DNA of 64,000 nucleotides from Chryseobacterium echinoideorum (GCF_007474535.1 NZ_VKNW01000007.1:124001-188000); one strand, 5' to 3'. Positions 34,109 to 43,827 are shown, counted from the stretch's first letter. The notes: generated by a model from the sequence alone, not told the origin. Made by a program: numbers and translations.

Positions 34109-35131
34109 TTAATTATTTCTTGACTGCAAATATTTCTGCCATTCCCACACTGTCCTCAAAGCATGTTCCAAAGAGGTTTCTGATTTCCATTTTAACTCTT
34201 TTTCTGCTTTATCTGCGTTGGCGTAAGCGATTGTAATATCTCCTTCTCTCCTATCGCAAATCTGGTAAGGAACTGAAACATCGTTTGCTTTTTCAAAAGC
34301 GTGTACAACTTCCAGCACAGATGAACCCTTTCCGGTTCCCAAATTGAAAACATCAACAACTGTTTCATCAGATTTTTTATTCATCAGATTCTTCAGTGCT
34401 GCAACGTGAGCTTTTGCAAGATCCACTACATAAATATAATCTCTGATCGCTGTTCCGTCTTCAGTAGGATAATCATTTCCCCAAACACTTAGTGTTTCAC
34501 GAATTCCGGCTGCCGTCTGCATTACATAAGGAACCAGATTATTGGGAATTCCAATCGGTAATTCTCCCAACAAAGCCGATGGATGAGCACCAATCGGATT
34601 AAAGTATCTTAAAAGACATATCTTTTTCTGGTAACCCACTGCAAAGTCTTTAAGAATCTCTTCTCCCATCTGTTTTGTTTTGCCATAAACACTTTCCGGC
34701 ATTTTAAGCGGAGTATTTTCATCAATTGGCATAACATCCGCTTGTCCGTAAACCGTGCATGATGAACTGAAGATAAAGTTAGAAATATTTCTTGATTTAA
34801 ATTCCTGAAGAATATTAATCAGCGAAAATAAATTATTTTCATAATAATCAATTGGTTTTTCCTGGCTCTCTCCTACTGCTTTAAAAGCAGCAAAATTGAT
34901 GCATCCGTCAATCTGATGGGCTTCAAAAACCTGAGTAAGAAGTTCTTTTCTTTTTAAATCAAAAGGATAAAAAACAGGTTTTTTACCTGTAATTTCTTCT
35001 ATATTATGTAAAATAAATTTTTCTGAATTGGATAAATCATCTACGATTATCACTTCAAAATTGTTATTGATGAGTTCTACAACGGTGTGAGAACCGATAT
35101 ATCCGAGTCCGCCTGTGACGAGTATTGCCAT
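34109..35131 (-). CDS. galE: UDP-glucose 4-epimerase
   Basis: The start is taken at MAILVTGGLGYIGSHTVVEL (35131); the longer frame would begin at a TTG. The roughly 340-residue short-chain dehydrogenase-like enzyme has the Rossmann glycine motif GGLGYIGSH, the catalytic YxxxK in SVYGKTKQMGEEI, the serine-rich strand FSSSCTVYG and the substrate loop NPIGAHPSALLGELPIGIPN. It interconverts UDP-glucose and UDP-galactose. It lies downstream of a membrane-protein gene and an aminotransferase gene, so the product is likely used for surface polysaccharide. Confidence 0.94.
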   Translation of the reverse strand: MAILVTGGLGYIGSHTVVELINNNFEVIIVDDLSNSEKFILHNIEEITGKKPVFYPFDLKRKELLTQVFEAHQIDGCINFAAFKAVGESQEKPIDYYENNLFSLINILQEFKSRNISNFIFSSSCTVYGQADVMPIDENTPLKMPESVYGKTKQMGEEILKDFAVGYQKKICLLRYFNPIGAHPSALLGELPIGIPNNLVPYVMQTAAGIRETLSVWGNDYPTEDGTAIRDYIYVVDLAKAHVAALKNLMNKKSDETVVDVFNLGTGKGSSVLEVVHAFEKANDVSVPYQICDRREGDITIAYANADKAEKELKWKSETSLEHALRTVWEWQKYLQSRNN

Positions 35132-35153
35132 TTTTTTGCTTATGTTTTTTATT

Positions 35154-35603
35154 TTAATTGATGCCAATTGTATCTATTTCATTGGTCGAATTTTTCTTTT
35201 TCTTATTAACATTTAAATAAACGATATACAAGATGATGAAGACGCATACAAATAAATTAAAAGTAATTAATAAATTAAAATACGCGTTATTTTCATAATT
35301 TTTAAGTAAAGTGAACTGAGCATATAAAATCAAAGCACCAATTAATCCAGCAAAAATATTAAGTATAAGTTTTGTTATTTTAGCTTGATAGTAAAGCAAT
35401 AAAGTACAAATTAAATTAGCTGCAACATAAAAAGAGAATTTACCAATAGTTAATAAACGATCTTCATTGTAGTGATTGTCCATTGAGGAGCCATAACTTT
35501 TTAAAACATATGTAAGAAACAATGCATAAATTACGACAAGTAAGAAATGGAATCCTAAAAATAATTTATATTTTCGTCCGCTTAAAAAAAAATCTTTTCT
35601 CAT
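35154..35603 (-). CDS. Hypothetical four-helix membrane protein
   Basis: This 149-residue protein has about four hydrophobic segments: KLFLGFHFLLVVIYALFLTY, FSFYVAANLICTLLLYY, LILNIFAGLIGALILYAQFT and FNLLITFNLFVCVFIILYIV, and a Lys-rich C-terminal tail (NVNKKKKNSTNEIDTIGIN). I recognise no family. It is sandwiched between the aminotransferase gene (7-bp gap) and galE (22-bp gap), so it is co-transcribed with sugar-nucleotide genes. It could be an accessory membrane component, such as an anchor, but this is inference. Confidence 0.75.
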   Translation of the reverse strand: MRKDFFLSGRKYKLFLGFHFLLVVIYALFLTYVLKSYGSSMDNHYNEDRLLTIGKFSFYVAANLICTLLLYYQAKITKLILNIFAGLIGALILYAQFTLLKNYENNAYFNLLITFNLFVCVFIILYIVYLNVNKKKKNSTNEIDTIGIN

Positions 35604-35609
35604 TTGTCG

Positions 35610-36734
35610 TTATTCCATAAACTCTAAGACCGCGTCCGTAATATACTTCAGCTGCTCTTCATCCAATTCTGTATGCATCGGAAGCGAAATTACCTGATCC
35701 AGAAGCTTATCTGTATTTACAAAATCAGCATCATTACTTTCCTGATAATACGCTTTTTGCTTTCTTAAAGCCACAGGATAATAGATCATTGCAGGAATTT
35801 CTTTTTCAGTTAAAAATTTCTGCAGTTCATTTCGTTTTCCATTCAGGATTCTCAAAGTATATTGATGAAATACGTGGGTTGAGTATTCGGCTCTTTTGGG
35901 AGTCAGAATATTTTCATTCCCTGCGAAAGCTTCATCATAAAAATCTGCCGCTTTTCTTCTTGCATCATTGTAAGTATCCAAATGGGGAAGTTTTTTTCTC
36001 AAAATCGCAGCCTGAACACTATCTAATCGGGAATTTACTCCAACTTCATCATGATAATATCTTTCATACATCCCATGATTGACAATTCCTCTTAATCTAT
36101 GAGCCAAATCATCGTTATTCGTGAAAATTGCACCTCCATCTCCGTAACATCCTAAATTTTTAGAAGGAAAAAAAGAAGTTGTTCCTACAGTAGACATGGT
36201 TCCCGCTTTTTTTACCGTTCCGTCTGAAAAAGTAAATTCTGAGCCAATTGCCTGTGCATTATCTTCAATTACAAAAAGATTATTTTCTTCTGCAATTCTC
36301 AAAACTTCTTCCATATTGGCGCACTGCCCGAAAAGATGTACAGGAATAATGGCTTTTGTTCTAGGAGTAATAGCTTTTTTAATAGCCTCAGTCGAGATGG
36401 TAAAAGTATCGTAATCTACATCCACTAAAACCGATTTAAGCTTTAATAAATGAATCACTTCAACCGTGGCGGCAAAAGTAAAATCTGAAGTAATTATTTC
36501 GTCACCTTCCTTCAGATCAAGAGCCATCAAAGCAATCTGCAAAGCATCTGTTCCGTTGGCACAAGGAATTACGTGTTTTACATCCAGATAAGTTTCCAGT
36601 TCGTTTTGAAAAAGCTTTACTTCAGGTCCGTTGATAAAAGCAGCAGAATCCATCACATTAAGAACCGCATTATCTACATCATTTTTTATTTTGTAATACT
36701 GACTTTGTAAGTCAACCATCTGAATTTTCTTCAT
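35610..36734 (-). CDS. DegT/DnrJ/EryC1/StrS family sugar aminotransferase
   Basis: This 374-residue PLP enzyme belongs to the family that puts an amino group on nucleotide-linked keto sugars. PLP-binding Lys is in TTSFFPSKNLGCYGDGGAI; HVIPCANGTDALQIALMALD and GDEIITSDFTFAATVEVI are the substrate/PLP-phosphate region; VIEDNAQAIGS is the PLP pyridine-binding Asp segment; and NSRLDSVQAAILRKKLPHL is also diagnostic. The partner enzymes (dehydratase, reductase) are not in this window, so the sugar is unknown. It heads the minus-strand group with galE. Confidence 0.92.
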   Translation of the reverse strand: MKKIQMVDLQSQYYKIKNDVDNAVLNVMDSAAFINGPEVKLFQNELETYLDVKHVIPCANGTDALQIALMALDLKEGDEIITSDFTFAATVEVIHLLKLKSVLVDVDYDTFTISTEAIKKAITPRTKAIIPVHLFGQCANMEEVLRIAEENNLFVIEDNAQAIGSEFTFSDGTVKKAGTMSTVGTTSFFPSKNLGCYGDGGAIFTNNDDLAHRLRGIVNHGMYERYYHDEVGVNSRLDSVQAAILRKKLPHLDTYNDARRKAADFYDEAFAGNENILTPKRAEYSTHVFHQYTLRILNGKRNELQKFLTEKEIPAMIYYPVALRKQKAYYQESNDADFVNTDKLLDQVISLPMHTELDEEQLKYITDAVLEFME

Positions 36735-36880
36735 ATTCTTATAATTTTTTTGAAAATGCCGCCCAATTTCAGTTTAAAATGTGTGCGGGTTTATCAATAA
36801 ATATTTGTGTAAAAATAAGGAATTTAAAATCCTGTCAAAAATTTTATTGATTTTGTTTTATCTTTATGCAAAATTATAAG

Positions 36881-38482
36881 ATGAAAAAGTTTTTATTCTT
36901 TTGTTTTTTAGCGGGTTACTCCACTTTATTCGCACAATCAGAATTGGTGTTTGTCTACTTTACAGGAAAACCGAACAAAGCTGCGTTTTATGCCAATCCT
37001 CTTTCTGAGCTTACTCAAAAATCACTGGACAGGAGAACTGCACTGGGAATTCCGCTTAATGACCAGGATGCTCCTATTGAGCAATCTTATATACAAAATT
37101 TACAAAACCTGGGATTCACTATTACCGATTATTCAAAATGGCTGAATGGTGTTGCCGTTAATGCCAATCAGGCTCAGGTAAATATTATAAAAGCTCAGCC
37201 TTTCGTGCAATCTGTTGAAAGTTTTGCTAAAAATTCTTCATTAATTTTAAAAACTCAGACAACCAATAAATGGTCTGAGTTTGAAGCCCAACAAAAAAAA
37301 TTAACGGTTTTCGGGTATGGCGCAGGTTCCGAACAGATTGATCAGATTAATCTCAGACCTCTTCATCTTGCAGGATATACAGGAACAGGAATTACCATTG
37401 CCGTTATTGATACCGGATTCCCTACCGTTGATACCGGCTCGGCATTTTCAAGATTATGGACTCAAAATAAAATTAAAGGAGGCTATGATTTTGTAGCGAA
37501 AAACAATGATATTTATAATCCTTCTCTCAATTATCACGGAACAATTGTTTTAGGAACAATTGGCGGATATATTACGGATTCGTTTGTGGGTTCTGCTCCT
37601 GATGCTGATTTTTATCTTTATAGAAGTGAAAATGCAGCTGTTGAGATTCCTGAAGAAGAATTATACTGGATTGAAGCTGCTGAAGAAGCCGATAGAAAGG
37701 GGGTAGATATTATTACAACTTCTCTGGGTTACAATATTTTTGATGACCCAAAATACAATTATACGTACGCTCATCTAAACGGATCAACATCTTTCATTGC
37801 AAGAGGAAGCGAAATTGCAGTCAATAAAGGGATTTTTGTTTTATTTGCAGCAGGCAATTCTGGTCAGAACTCGTGGCATTATCTTACAACACCGGCAGAT
37901 AACACCAAGGTTTTTACTATCGGAGCGGTAGATTCAGCAGGAAATTCTTCAGGATTTTCTTCTTACGGACCGAATTCTCTCGGAGCTGTAAAACCTGATG
38001 CAAGTGCAAGAGGAACCAATACGGTAACAGTTAACAATAATACTGTGACCACTTCTACCGGAACTTCTCTCTCAACTCCTGTTGCTGCAGGCGGTGTTGC
38101 TTGTCTTATACAGGCATTTCCTGCCATGAACAGAGACTTGATGAGAACTAAACTGCGGCAGACCGCTTCTCTTTATCCTGCCCACACTGATCAGATGGGA
38201 TATGGAATTTTAAATTTCGGCAATTTTTACAATTCTACACTCAACACTTCTGAACTTGTACAGCAAAATAAAATTGCCATTTTTCCAAACCCTGTAAAAA
38301 CCATTCTGAACATTGCAACAGCAGAAGATGTAATTGCAGCTGAAGTCTATGATAATTTGGGAAGATTTATTATAAAATCTGATCAAAAATCAATTCAGAT
38401 GGAAGACTTTGCAAAAGGAATCTATTACCTTAAAATTAAAACTAAAAATAATGTTTATTATGAAAAGTTTATCAAAGAATAA
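36881..38482 (+). CDS. Secreted S8 (subtilisin-like) serine peptidase with T9SS sorting domain
   Basis: The start is taken at MKKFLFFCFLAGYSTLFAQ, which begins the signal peptide; a possible -7 box (TATCTTTA, 36859-36866) overlaps the upstream ATG. About 533 residues. The catalytic triad is seen as Asp in IAVIDTGFPTVDTG, His in NYHGTIVLGTIGG and Ser in STGTSLSTPVAAGGVACLI. The C-terminus (IAIFPNPVKTILNI then FAKGIYYLKIKTKNNVYYEK) is a type IX secretion type-A sorting domain, so the enzyme is exported across the outer membrane and released or attached. The propeptide occupies roughly residues 20-130. Confidence 0.92.
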   Translation: MKKFLFFCFLAGYSTLFAQSELVFVYFTGKPNKAAFYANPLSELTQKSLDRRTALGIPLNDQDAPIEQSYIQNLQNLGFTITDYSKWLNGVAVNANQAQVNIIKAQPFVQSVESFAKNSSLILKTQTTNKWSEFEAQQKKLTVFGYGAGSEQIDQINLRPLHLAGYTGTGITIAVIDTGFPTVDTGSAFSRLWTQNKIKGGYDFVAKNNDIYNPSLNYHGTIVLGTIGGYITDSFVGSAPDADFYLYRSENAAVEIPEEELYWIEAAEEADRKGVDIITTSLGYNIFDDPKYNYTYAHLNGSTSFIARGSEIAVNKGIFVLFAAGNSGQNSWHYLTTPADNTKVFTIGAVDSAGNSSGFSSYGPNSLGAVKPDASARGTNTVTVNNNTVTTSTGTSLSTPVAAGGVACLIQAFPAMNRDLMRTKLRQTASLYPAHTDQMGYGILNFGNFYNSTLNTSELVQQNKIAIFPNPVKTILNIATAEDVIAAEVYDNLGRFIIKSDQKSIQMEDFAKGIYYLKIKTKNNVYYEKFIKE

Positions 38483-38644
38483 TTTCTCAAAGCAATTAGC
38501 GATGCTTATTTAATCTGATGAATAGTCTTAGTTTTTAATCTTTGTTTGTTCGTTACTGCTTAGCAGAGAACAGAAGTTTTTTCAGGTATGATAAATTGTC
38601 GAAAGTAAGTTGTAGTTGAATTTTAATTCAAATCAAAAATAGTT

Positions 38645-39775
38645 TTATTTGAATGGTTTTCTTTGGATCCACTCAGTTTTTGGATTGAGTGACGAAAAAA
38701 TTTTATCCATGAAAAGATTGACAGCTTTATTATGATGTTGTATTAATCCGAAAATTTCAACAGGTTCTGCACCAATGGTAGATTTTATTTCCAAAGCTGT
38801 TCTCCCAAAGATGATTCTGTCAAAACGGTTTTCAATTCCAAATTCTACCATATCAAAAAGCATATTCAGATAAATCTGTTTCTCTTTCTGAATTTCTTTA
38901 TCATATCCAAGAAAATAGGTATCAATATCTTCATTATTAATGATCAAGGTATAAAAACCGATCAGCTTTTCATCTAAAAAATAACCAAAAACCCTGAATT
39001 GTTGATCTAAATAGAATTTCATCGTTTCAAAATGATTTTCGCAAAGAAAAAATGTATTGAAGGGTACATTTTCGGCTACGTTATGATACAAAGAGTTCAT
39101 ATCATGCTGATATTTTTTTATCTGTTGAAAACTCAATTCAAATTTCTGAATGCCATCCAGCTTTTTTTTAGCAGATTTAAATCTTGCTCTGTATTTTTTA
39201 GAAAAATCCTGAGAATAGTTTTCTATAGTCTTCCATTCTTCCCTGATCTTTAAAATCATATTGGGCTGAACAGAAAATCTGTAATATTTTTCAAATTTTT
39301 TTGTTTCAAAATGCTTTAAAAAACCTCTCTGGTAATCTTTAAAAATAACAAGAGATGGCTTATCAAATAGCTGTTGAAACGTAGCTACAGATTCACGTAA
39401 TAACAGCATTGATTTTTCTGATGAGATTTTTGAAGAATTAAAATAAAATCCGTTTTGCCCGGTAAGCATATTATTTCCAAGAATCAATAAATCTCTAATA
39501 AACTTTTTTGTAATAAAATTTCTGATGCTGCACAAAATTTCATTTTTCTGAAAAGACTGATGTTCTGTAAAGCTTAAATACTGAATCAAAGCTCCTCCTA
39601 TCAATTGATTGTCATCAAAAAAACCGGTAAAAGCACATTTCATATTCTCCGGTTTGGATTCTTCTAATGCATAAAAATAGGATTTGGACAACATAATGTT
39701 ATATTGCCCGATAACAAAATCCCAGTCATCCGGAAATTCTGAAACAGATTTAAAAATTTTAAAATGATAAGCCAT
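38645..39775 (-). CDS. Acyltransferase-fold protein (GNAT/FemAB-like), hypothetical
   Basis: The start at MAYHFKIFKSVSEFPDDWDF is preferred because a TAGATTTG -7 box at 39788-39795 (minus) puts the transcription start near the upstream ATG. The roughly 376-residue protein has two halves like FemAB/BioF2-type acyltransferases: an N-terminal strand/helix part (AFTGFFDDNQLIGGALIQYL) and a C-terminal part with FDEKLIGFYTLIINNEDI-like core (FLDEKLIGFYTLIINNE) and GYDKEIQKEKQIYLNMLFDM. Substrate unknown; peptidoglycan cross-bridge or aminoacylation reactions are possible in this fold. Confidence 0.7.
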   Translation of the reverse strand: MAYHFKIFKSVSEFPDDWDFVIGQYNIMLSKSYFYALEESKPENMKCAFTGFFDDNQLIGGALIQYLSFTEHQSFQKNEILCSIRNFITKKFIRDLLILGNNMLTGQNGFYFNSSKISSEKSMLLLRESVATFQQLFDKPSLVIFKDYQRGFLKHFETKKFEKYYRFSVQPNMILKIREEWKTIENYSQDFSKKYRARFKSAKKKLDGIQKFELSFQQIKKYQHDMNSLYHNVAENVPFNTFFLCENHFETMKFYLDQQFRVFGYFLDEKLIGFYTLIINNEDIDTYFLGYDKEIQKEKQIYLNMLFDMVEFGIENRFDRIIFGRTALEIKSTIGAEPVEIFGLIQHHNKAVNLFMDKIFSSLNPKTEWIQRKPFK

Positions 39776-39815
39776 ACAAAAAGACTGCAAATCTAGTTTT
39801 TAAATTGCAATCTCT

Positions 39816-40334
39816 TTATTTTTGAGTTACCCAATTAAAACCATCAATTGCATACCAACCGCAGATGATTCCGCCCATTAAGGTAATAGTTAAAGTCCAA
39901 TAACCGGTATTAATCAAAATATATTTCCAAGATTTTCTCTCGAACATTGCATTAATTGCAAGCATTGGCAAAACAAACATAATTCCTGTCATAAATGAAT
40001 GAAGCGCGCCATGTCCGAATGATCTGAAAGCTGTTCCGTAATCATTCATAAATACGATGTAAGATGGTTTTGCAAGAGCTTCGTCACCTCCAATCATCCC
40101 CAAAGCTCCGAATTGATGAATCGTCACAAACTGAAGAAACATCCCAATCATTAAAGATAAAATAACTGAGAGAATAAATATAACTCCCATATTGCTGCTT
40201 TTTATTTTCTCTTGGGTCAATCCGGATTCTTTCATCCATGCATTTCCGAAAAATTTGGGGTTATACCAGATAAATCCTGTTATTAAAGGAATAAAAGCCG
40301 CAAAAAGTATTGCCAGAAAATTAATTTGTACCAT
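39816..40334 (-). CDS. DUF1761-type membrane protein
   Basis: This 172-residue protein has four to five hydrophobic segments (FLAILFAAFIPLITGFIWY; MGVIFILSVILSLMIGMFLQ; FMTGIMFVLPMLAINAMFE; YWTLTITLMGGIICGWYAI). IWYNPKFFGNAWMKESGLT just after the first helix and the GHGALHSFMTGI stretch are characteristic of DUF1761. Function unknown. A TTG-N19-TAAATTTG promoter lies directly upstream on the minus strand. Confidence 0.85.
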   Translation of the reverse strand: MVQINFLAILFAAFIPLITGFIWYNPKFFGNAWMKESGLTQEKIKSSNMGVIFILSVILSLMIGMFLQFVTIHQFGALGMIGGDEALAKPSYIVFMNDYGTAFRSFGHGALHSFMTGIMFVLPMLAINAMFERKSWKYILINTGYWTLTITLMGGIICGWYAIDGFNWVTQK

Positions 40335-40357
40335 CGCTTAAGTTTTTAGTTAGTGTT

Positions 40358-40387
40358 CAAATTTACATTAAAAATCAATCTTACCAA
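40358..40387 (-). promoter_or_regulatory. Promoter of the DUF1761 gene
   Basis: The minus strand has TTG (40385-40387) and TAAATTTG (40358-40365) separated by 19 bp, a full match to the Bacteroidota -33/-7 consensus. Confidence 0.65.
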
Positions 40388-40455
40388 CACTATTGTTATG
40401 TATTATGGCTGAAAACTTGCTTACACATAATTTAAAATGAGCTTTAAATTACAGG

Positions 40456-41670
40456 ATGGATTATGTATTGATATTGACCTTTGCAGGAATTGCAGTATTT
40501 TTGATGGTTTGGATGCCAAAATTATCTCAGTATACAGGAATTTCATATTCTGTATTTTATGTGTTATTTGGATACATCATTTATTTACTTTTTCCACAAC
40601 ATTTACCCAATCCGATTCCTGCAGATAATCTGGATTTTACCCTGCATCTTTCTGAGCTCATTGTCATTATTTCTTTAATGGGTACAGGATTAAAAATTGA
40701 TCAGAAATTTTCTTTCAAAAACTGGTCGTCTCCACTGAAGCTGGTCTTTATCACGCTGATATTATGTGTTACTGCTGTATTTTTTTTAGGACACTATATA
40801 TTAGGACTGAGTTTGGCTTCTGCGGTTTTACTGGGAGCTGTTCTTGCTCCTACAGATCCTGTTTTGGCTTCTGATGTGCAAGTAGGACCTCCTAACGAAA
40901 AATATACAAGTAAAACCAAATTTATTCTTACAGCAGAAGCCGGAATAAATGATGGGGTAGCATTTCCATTTTCATGGCTTGCGATAGTGATCGGATTTTC
41001 AATGTCGGGACAGAATGTTAGCTTTTTAAAATGGTTTACTTATGACGTAATTTACCGTATCGCTGTAGGAGTCTTCCTTGGATTTATAACCGGAAAGATT
41101 TTAGGATATATTGTATTTGCTGCTTCAAAAAAGCACAGCTTTCTAAAAACCAGTGACGGACTTCTTGCTTTAGCGACAACACTTTTGGTTTATGGATGTA
41201 CAGAACTCATCTATGGATATGGCTTTATTGCAGTCTTTGTATGTGCGATTACCTTTCGTCACTACGAAAAAAAACATGAATATCATGAGGAGCTTCACTC
41301 ATTTACTGATCAGATAGAAAGACTTTTGCTTTGTATTTTGCTTATTCTTCTTGGAGGTAGCGTAGCCATGGGGAGTTTAGAAAATATAACATGGCAGACA
41401 TTGGCATTCGCTCTTATATTTTTACTGATCATAAGACCATTTTTCGGCTGGTTAGCACTCAGAAAAAGCTCACTTAATTTTAGGGATCAACTTATAGTCG
41501 GTTTTTTCGGAATCAGGGGAATGGGTTCTGTATTTTATCTTTCTTTTGCTTTTACTAAATTTGATTTTGAAAATAAAAATGAACTGTGGACATTGGTTTT
41601 GTTTACCATTCTTCTTTCAATTGCTATACACGGATTTACAGCAAACAAAGCGATGAAAAAGGCAGATTAG
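40456..41670 (+). CDS. CPA1-type cation:proton antiporter
   Basis: This 404-residue inner-membrane protein has about 12 helices. The CPA signature is LGAVLAPTDPVLASDVQVG in helix 5 with the Asp of the ion-binding site, followed by LTAEAGINDGVAFPFSWLAI with the second conserved acidic residue, and FFGIRGMGSVFYLSFA near the C-terminus, which is typical of NhaP-like Na+(K+)/H+ antiporters. There is no C-terminal TrkA/RCK domain. Substrate (Na+ or K+) is not decided. Confidence 0.9.
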   Translation: MDYVLILTFAGIAVFLMVWMPKLSQYTGISYSVFYVLFGYIIYLLFPQHLPNPIPADNLDFTLHLSELIVIISLMGTGLKIDQKFSFKNWSSPLKLVFITLILCVTAVFFLGHYILGLSLASAVLLGAVLAPTDPVLASDVQVGPPNEKYTSKTKFILTAEAGINDGVAFPFSWLAIVIGFSMSGQNVSFLKWFTYDVIYRIAVGVFLGFITGKILGYIVFAASKKHSFLKTSDGLLALATTLLVYGCTELIYGYGFIAVFVCAITFRHYEKKHEYHEELHSFTDQIERLLLCILLILLGGSVAMGSLENITWQTLAFALIFLLIIRPFFGWLALRKSSLNFRDQLIVGFFGIRGMGSVFYLSFAFTKFDFENKNELWTLVLFTILLSIAIHGFTANKAMKKAD

Positions 41671-41767
41671 TCTTTATTTTCCATATTTAATATTGATTTC
41701 TTTTAAGGTTAATTGGCATAATTAAGCTTATGTTTAAACAATAATCATCAAAAGTAAATGATTTTTG

Positions 41768-41800
41768 TTGTGGGGCAGATTTTTATATTTTGTACTTTTG
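41768..41800 (+). promoter_or_regulatory. Promoter of the ABC-F gene
   Basis: TTG (41768-41770) and TACTTTTG (41793-41800, exact TAnnTTTG) are 22 bp apart. The position overlaps the first possible start codon at 41790 and so supports the ATG at 41823. Confidence 0.65.
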
Positions 41801-41822
41801 TGCCACAAAATTTGTATATCTG

Positions 41823-43721
41823 ATGAATTACGTTGCTGCTGAGAATCTTACCAAATCGTACGGAATAAAAACTTTATTTAAAAACATTAGTTTTAATATT
41901 AATGAAGGGGATAAAATTGCCATTGTAGCCAAAAACGGCAGCGGAAAATCTACTCTTCTGAAAATTCTGATGGGTAAAGAAATCGCCGACAGCGGAACTG
42001 TGATTATCAACAAAGATATTCAGGTAGTTTTATTCGATCAGGAAATAGATTTCGATTCTCAGCTCACCATTGATGAGTATATGATGACGCTGGATTCTGA
42101 ACCGATTCAGGCATTGAAAAACTACCATCAATCTCTAAATTCTACAGATACCGATTTTATAGAAAATGCCTTAGCTGAAATGGAAGTGCATAAAGCATGG
42201 GATTTGGAAAATGAAATGAAACAGATTCTTTCTCAGCTTAAAATTACAGACCTGAATGCCAAAATGGGAAATCTTTCGGGTGGGCAGATTAAACGTGTGG
42301 CTTTAGCCAAACTTTTAACAGAGACCAGAGCTGAACACCGCCATACTCTATTGATCATGGATGAGCCAACCAATCACCTGGACGTAGAAATGGTAGAATG
42401 GCTGGAAAACTATCTGAACAAGGCAAAAATAACATTACTTCTTGTTACCCACGACCGTTATTTTCTCGACAGTGTATGTGATACCATCTGGGAAATGGAA
42501 GATCAGAATTTATATGTTCATAACGGTGCTTATGCAACCTATCTTGAGAATAAAATGATTCGGGAAGATAACCTCAATGCTACCATTGATAAAGCAAACA
42601 ATTTATACAGAAAAGAACTGGAATGGATGAGAAGACAGCCAAAAGCCAGAACGACCAAGTCAAAATCCCGAATTGATTCTTTCTACGAAACAGAAAAAGT
42701 AGCTAAAACCGACACCAGAAAACAAGGTTTAGAACTTGATTTTGAAATGAAAAGATTAGGAAACAAAATCTTAGAACTCAAAAATATTGATAAAAGTTTT
42801 GGAGATAAAGTATTGCTAAAAGACTTCAGTTATTCTTTCCAGAGAGGTGAAAAAGTAGGTATTGTAGGAAAAAACGGAGCCGGAAAATCTACCTTACTCA
42901 ATATTATCCAAGGATTTGAAAAAGCCAATAAAGGAGAAATTGAAACAGGAGAAACCATTCATTTTGGGTATTTTTCACAAAAAGGTTTTCAGTATAAAGA
43001 AGATGAAAGAGTGATAGACTTCATCAGAGAAGTAGCAGAACATTATCCTTTAGCCAATGGAAAAAGCCTTTCTGCATCACAGTTTTTAAGATTATTCTTA
43101 TTTGATGACCAAACGCAGTACTCTCCTATTTCCAAACTTTCAGGTGGGGAAAAAAGACGACTGCATTTGATGTATATTTTATATCAGAATCCCAATTTTT
43201 TAATTTTTGACGAACCTACCAATGATCTTGATCTTCCTACTTTAACGGTATTAGAAAACTTTCTACAGCAATTTCAGGGGTCACTGATTATCGTTTCCCA
43301 TGACCGCTATTTTATGGATAGAATCGTAGATCATATTCTGGCATTTGAAGGTAACGGAAAAATCAAAGACTTTACAGGAAACTTTTCTGAATACAGAGAA
43401 AGTAAAAAAACAGAATCGGTGAACCAAAAAGCTGAAGATAAAGATAAAACTGAAACTCCTGAAAAGAAACTTACTGCAGCCAGTACTTTGGTGACGACAA
43501 AAAAGAAACTTTCTTTCAAAGAACAGCGCGAACTGGAAACCATTGAAAAAGAAATACCTGATTTTGAAAAAAACAGAGCCGAGATATTAGAAAAACTTAA
43601 TAACGAAGCCGATTACGAAAAAATAGCAAGTTTATCTGCAGCCCTCGAAGCTGTGTCAGAAAAGCTTGAAAATCACGAAATGAGATGGCTTGAACTTCAG
43701 GAGATTTTAGGAGAAGCATAA
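41823..43721 (+). CDS. ABC-F family ATPase, Uup-like
   Basis: The start is taken at MNYVAAENLTKSYG because the promoter lies inside the longer frame. The roughly 632-residue cytosolic protein has two ABC ATPase domains: Walker A motifs VAKNGSGKSTLL and VGKNGAGKSTLL, signatures LSGGQIKRVALAKLL and LSGGEKRRLHLMYIL, and Walker B motifs LLIMDEPTNHLD and FLIFDEPTNDLD. The interdomain linker (EWMRRQPKARTTKSKSRID) is the Arg/Lys-rich arm that binds the ribosome. A C-terminal coiled coil (FKEQRELETIEKEIPDFEKN) is like that of Uup. A role on ribosomes is likely; no evidence points to antibiotic protection. Confidence 0.92.
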   Translation: MNYVAAENLTKSYGIKTLFKNISFNINEGDKIAIVAKNGSGKSTLLKILMGKEIADSGTVIINKDIQVVLFDQEIDFDSQLTIDEYMMTLDSEPIQALKNYHQSLNSTDTDFIENALAEMEVHKAWDLENEMKQILSQLKITDLNAKMGNLSGGQIKRVALAKLLTETRAEHRHTLLIMDEPTNHLDVEMVEWLENYLNKAKITLLLVTHDRYFLDSVCDTIWEMEDQNLYVHNGAYATYLENKMIREDNLNATIDKANNLYRKELEWMRRQPKARTTKSKSRIDSFYETEKVAKTDTRKQGLELDFEMKRLGNKILELKNIDKSFGDKVLLKDFSYSFQRGEKVGIVGKNGAGKSTLLNIIQGFEKANKGEIETGETIHFGYFSQKGFQYKEDERVIDFIREVAEHYPLANGKSLSASQFLRLFLFDDQTQYSPISKLSGGEKRRLHLMYILYQNPNFLIFDEPTNDLDLPTLTVLENFLQQFQGSLIIVSHDRYFMDRIVDHILAFEGNGKIKDFTGNFSEYRESKKTESVNQKAEDKDKTETPEKKLTAASTLVTTKKKLSFKEQRELETIEKEIPDFEKNRAEILEKLNNEADYEKIASLSAALEAVSEKLENHEMRWLELQEILGEA

Positions 43722-43758
43722 TTGAGAGAGAAAGTTTGACTGTCTAAAACAATAAAAA

Positions 43759-43825
43759 TTTTAGAGCAAAAAAATTTATTATCAATTTTTCGGGATAAAT
43801 ATAAGTCTCTTACGCTGCTCTAAAA
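43759..43825. repeat. 10-bp perfect inverted repeat between convergent genes
   Basis: TTTTAGAGCA (43759-43768) and TGCTCTAAAA (43816-43825) are perfect arms 47 bp apart, filling the gap between the ABC-F gene and the oxidoreductase gene. It may be a loose terminator structure or a small degenerate repeat. Confidence 0.35.
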
Positions 43826-43827
43826 CC

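Noticed and set aside
41823..43721. Antibiotic-resistance ABC-F (target protection)
   Set aside because: The arm region and C-terminal coiled coil are like Uup housekeeping proteins, with no extended linker characteristic of resistance types that I could recognise.
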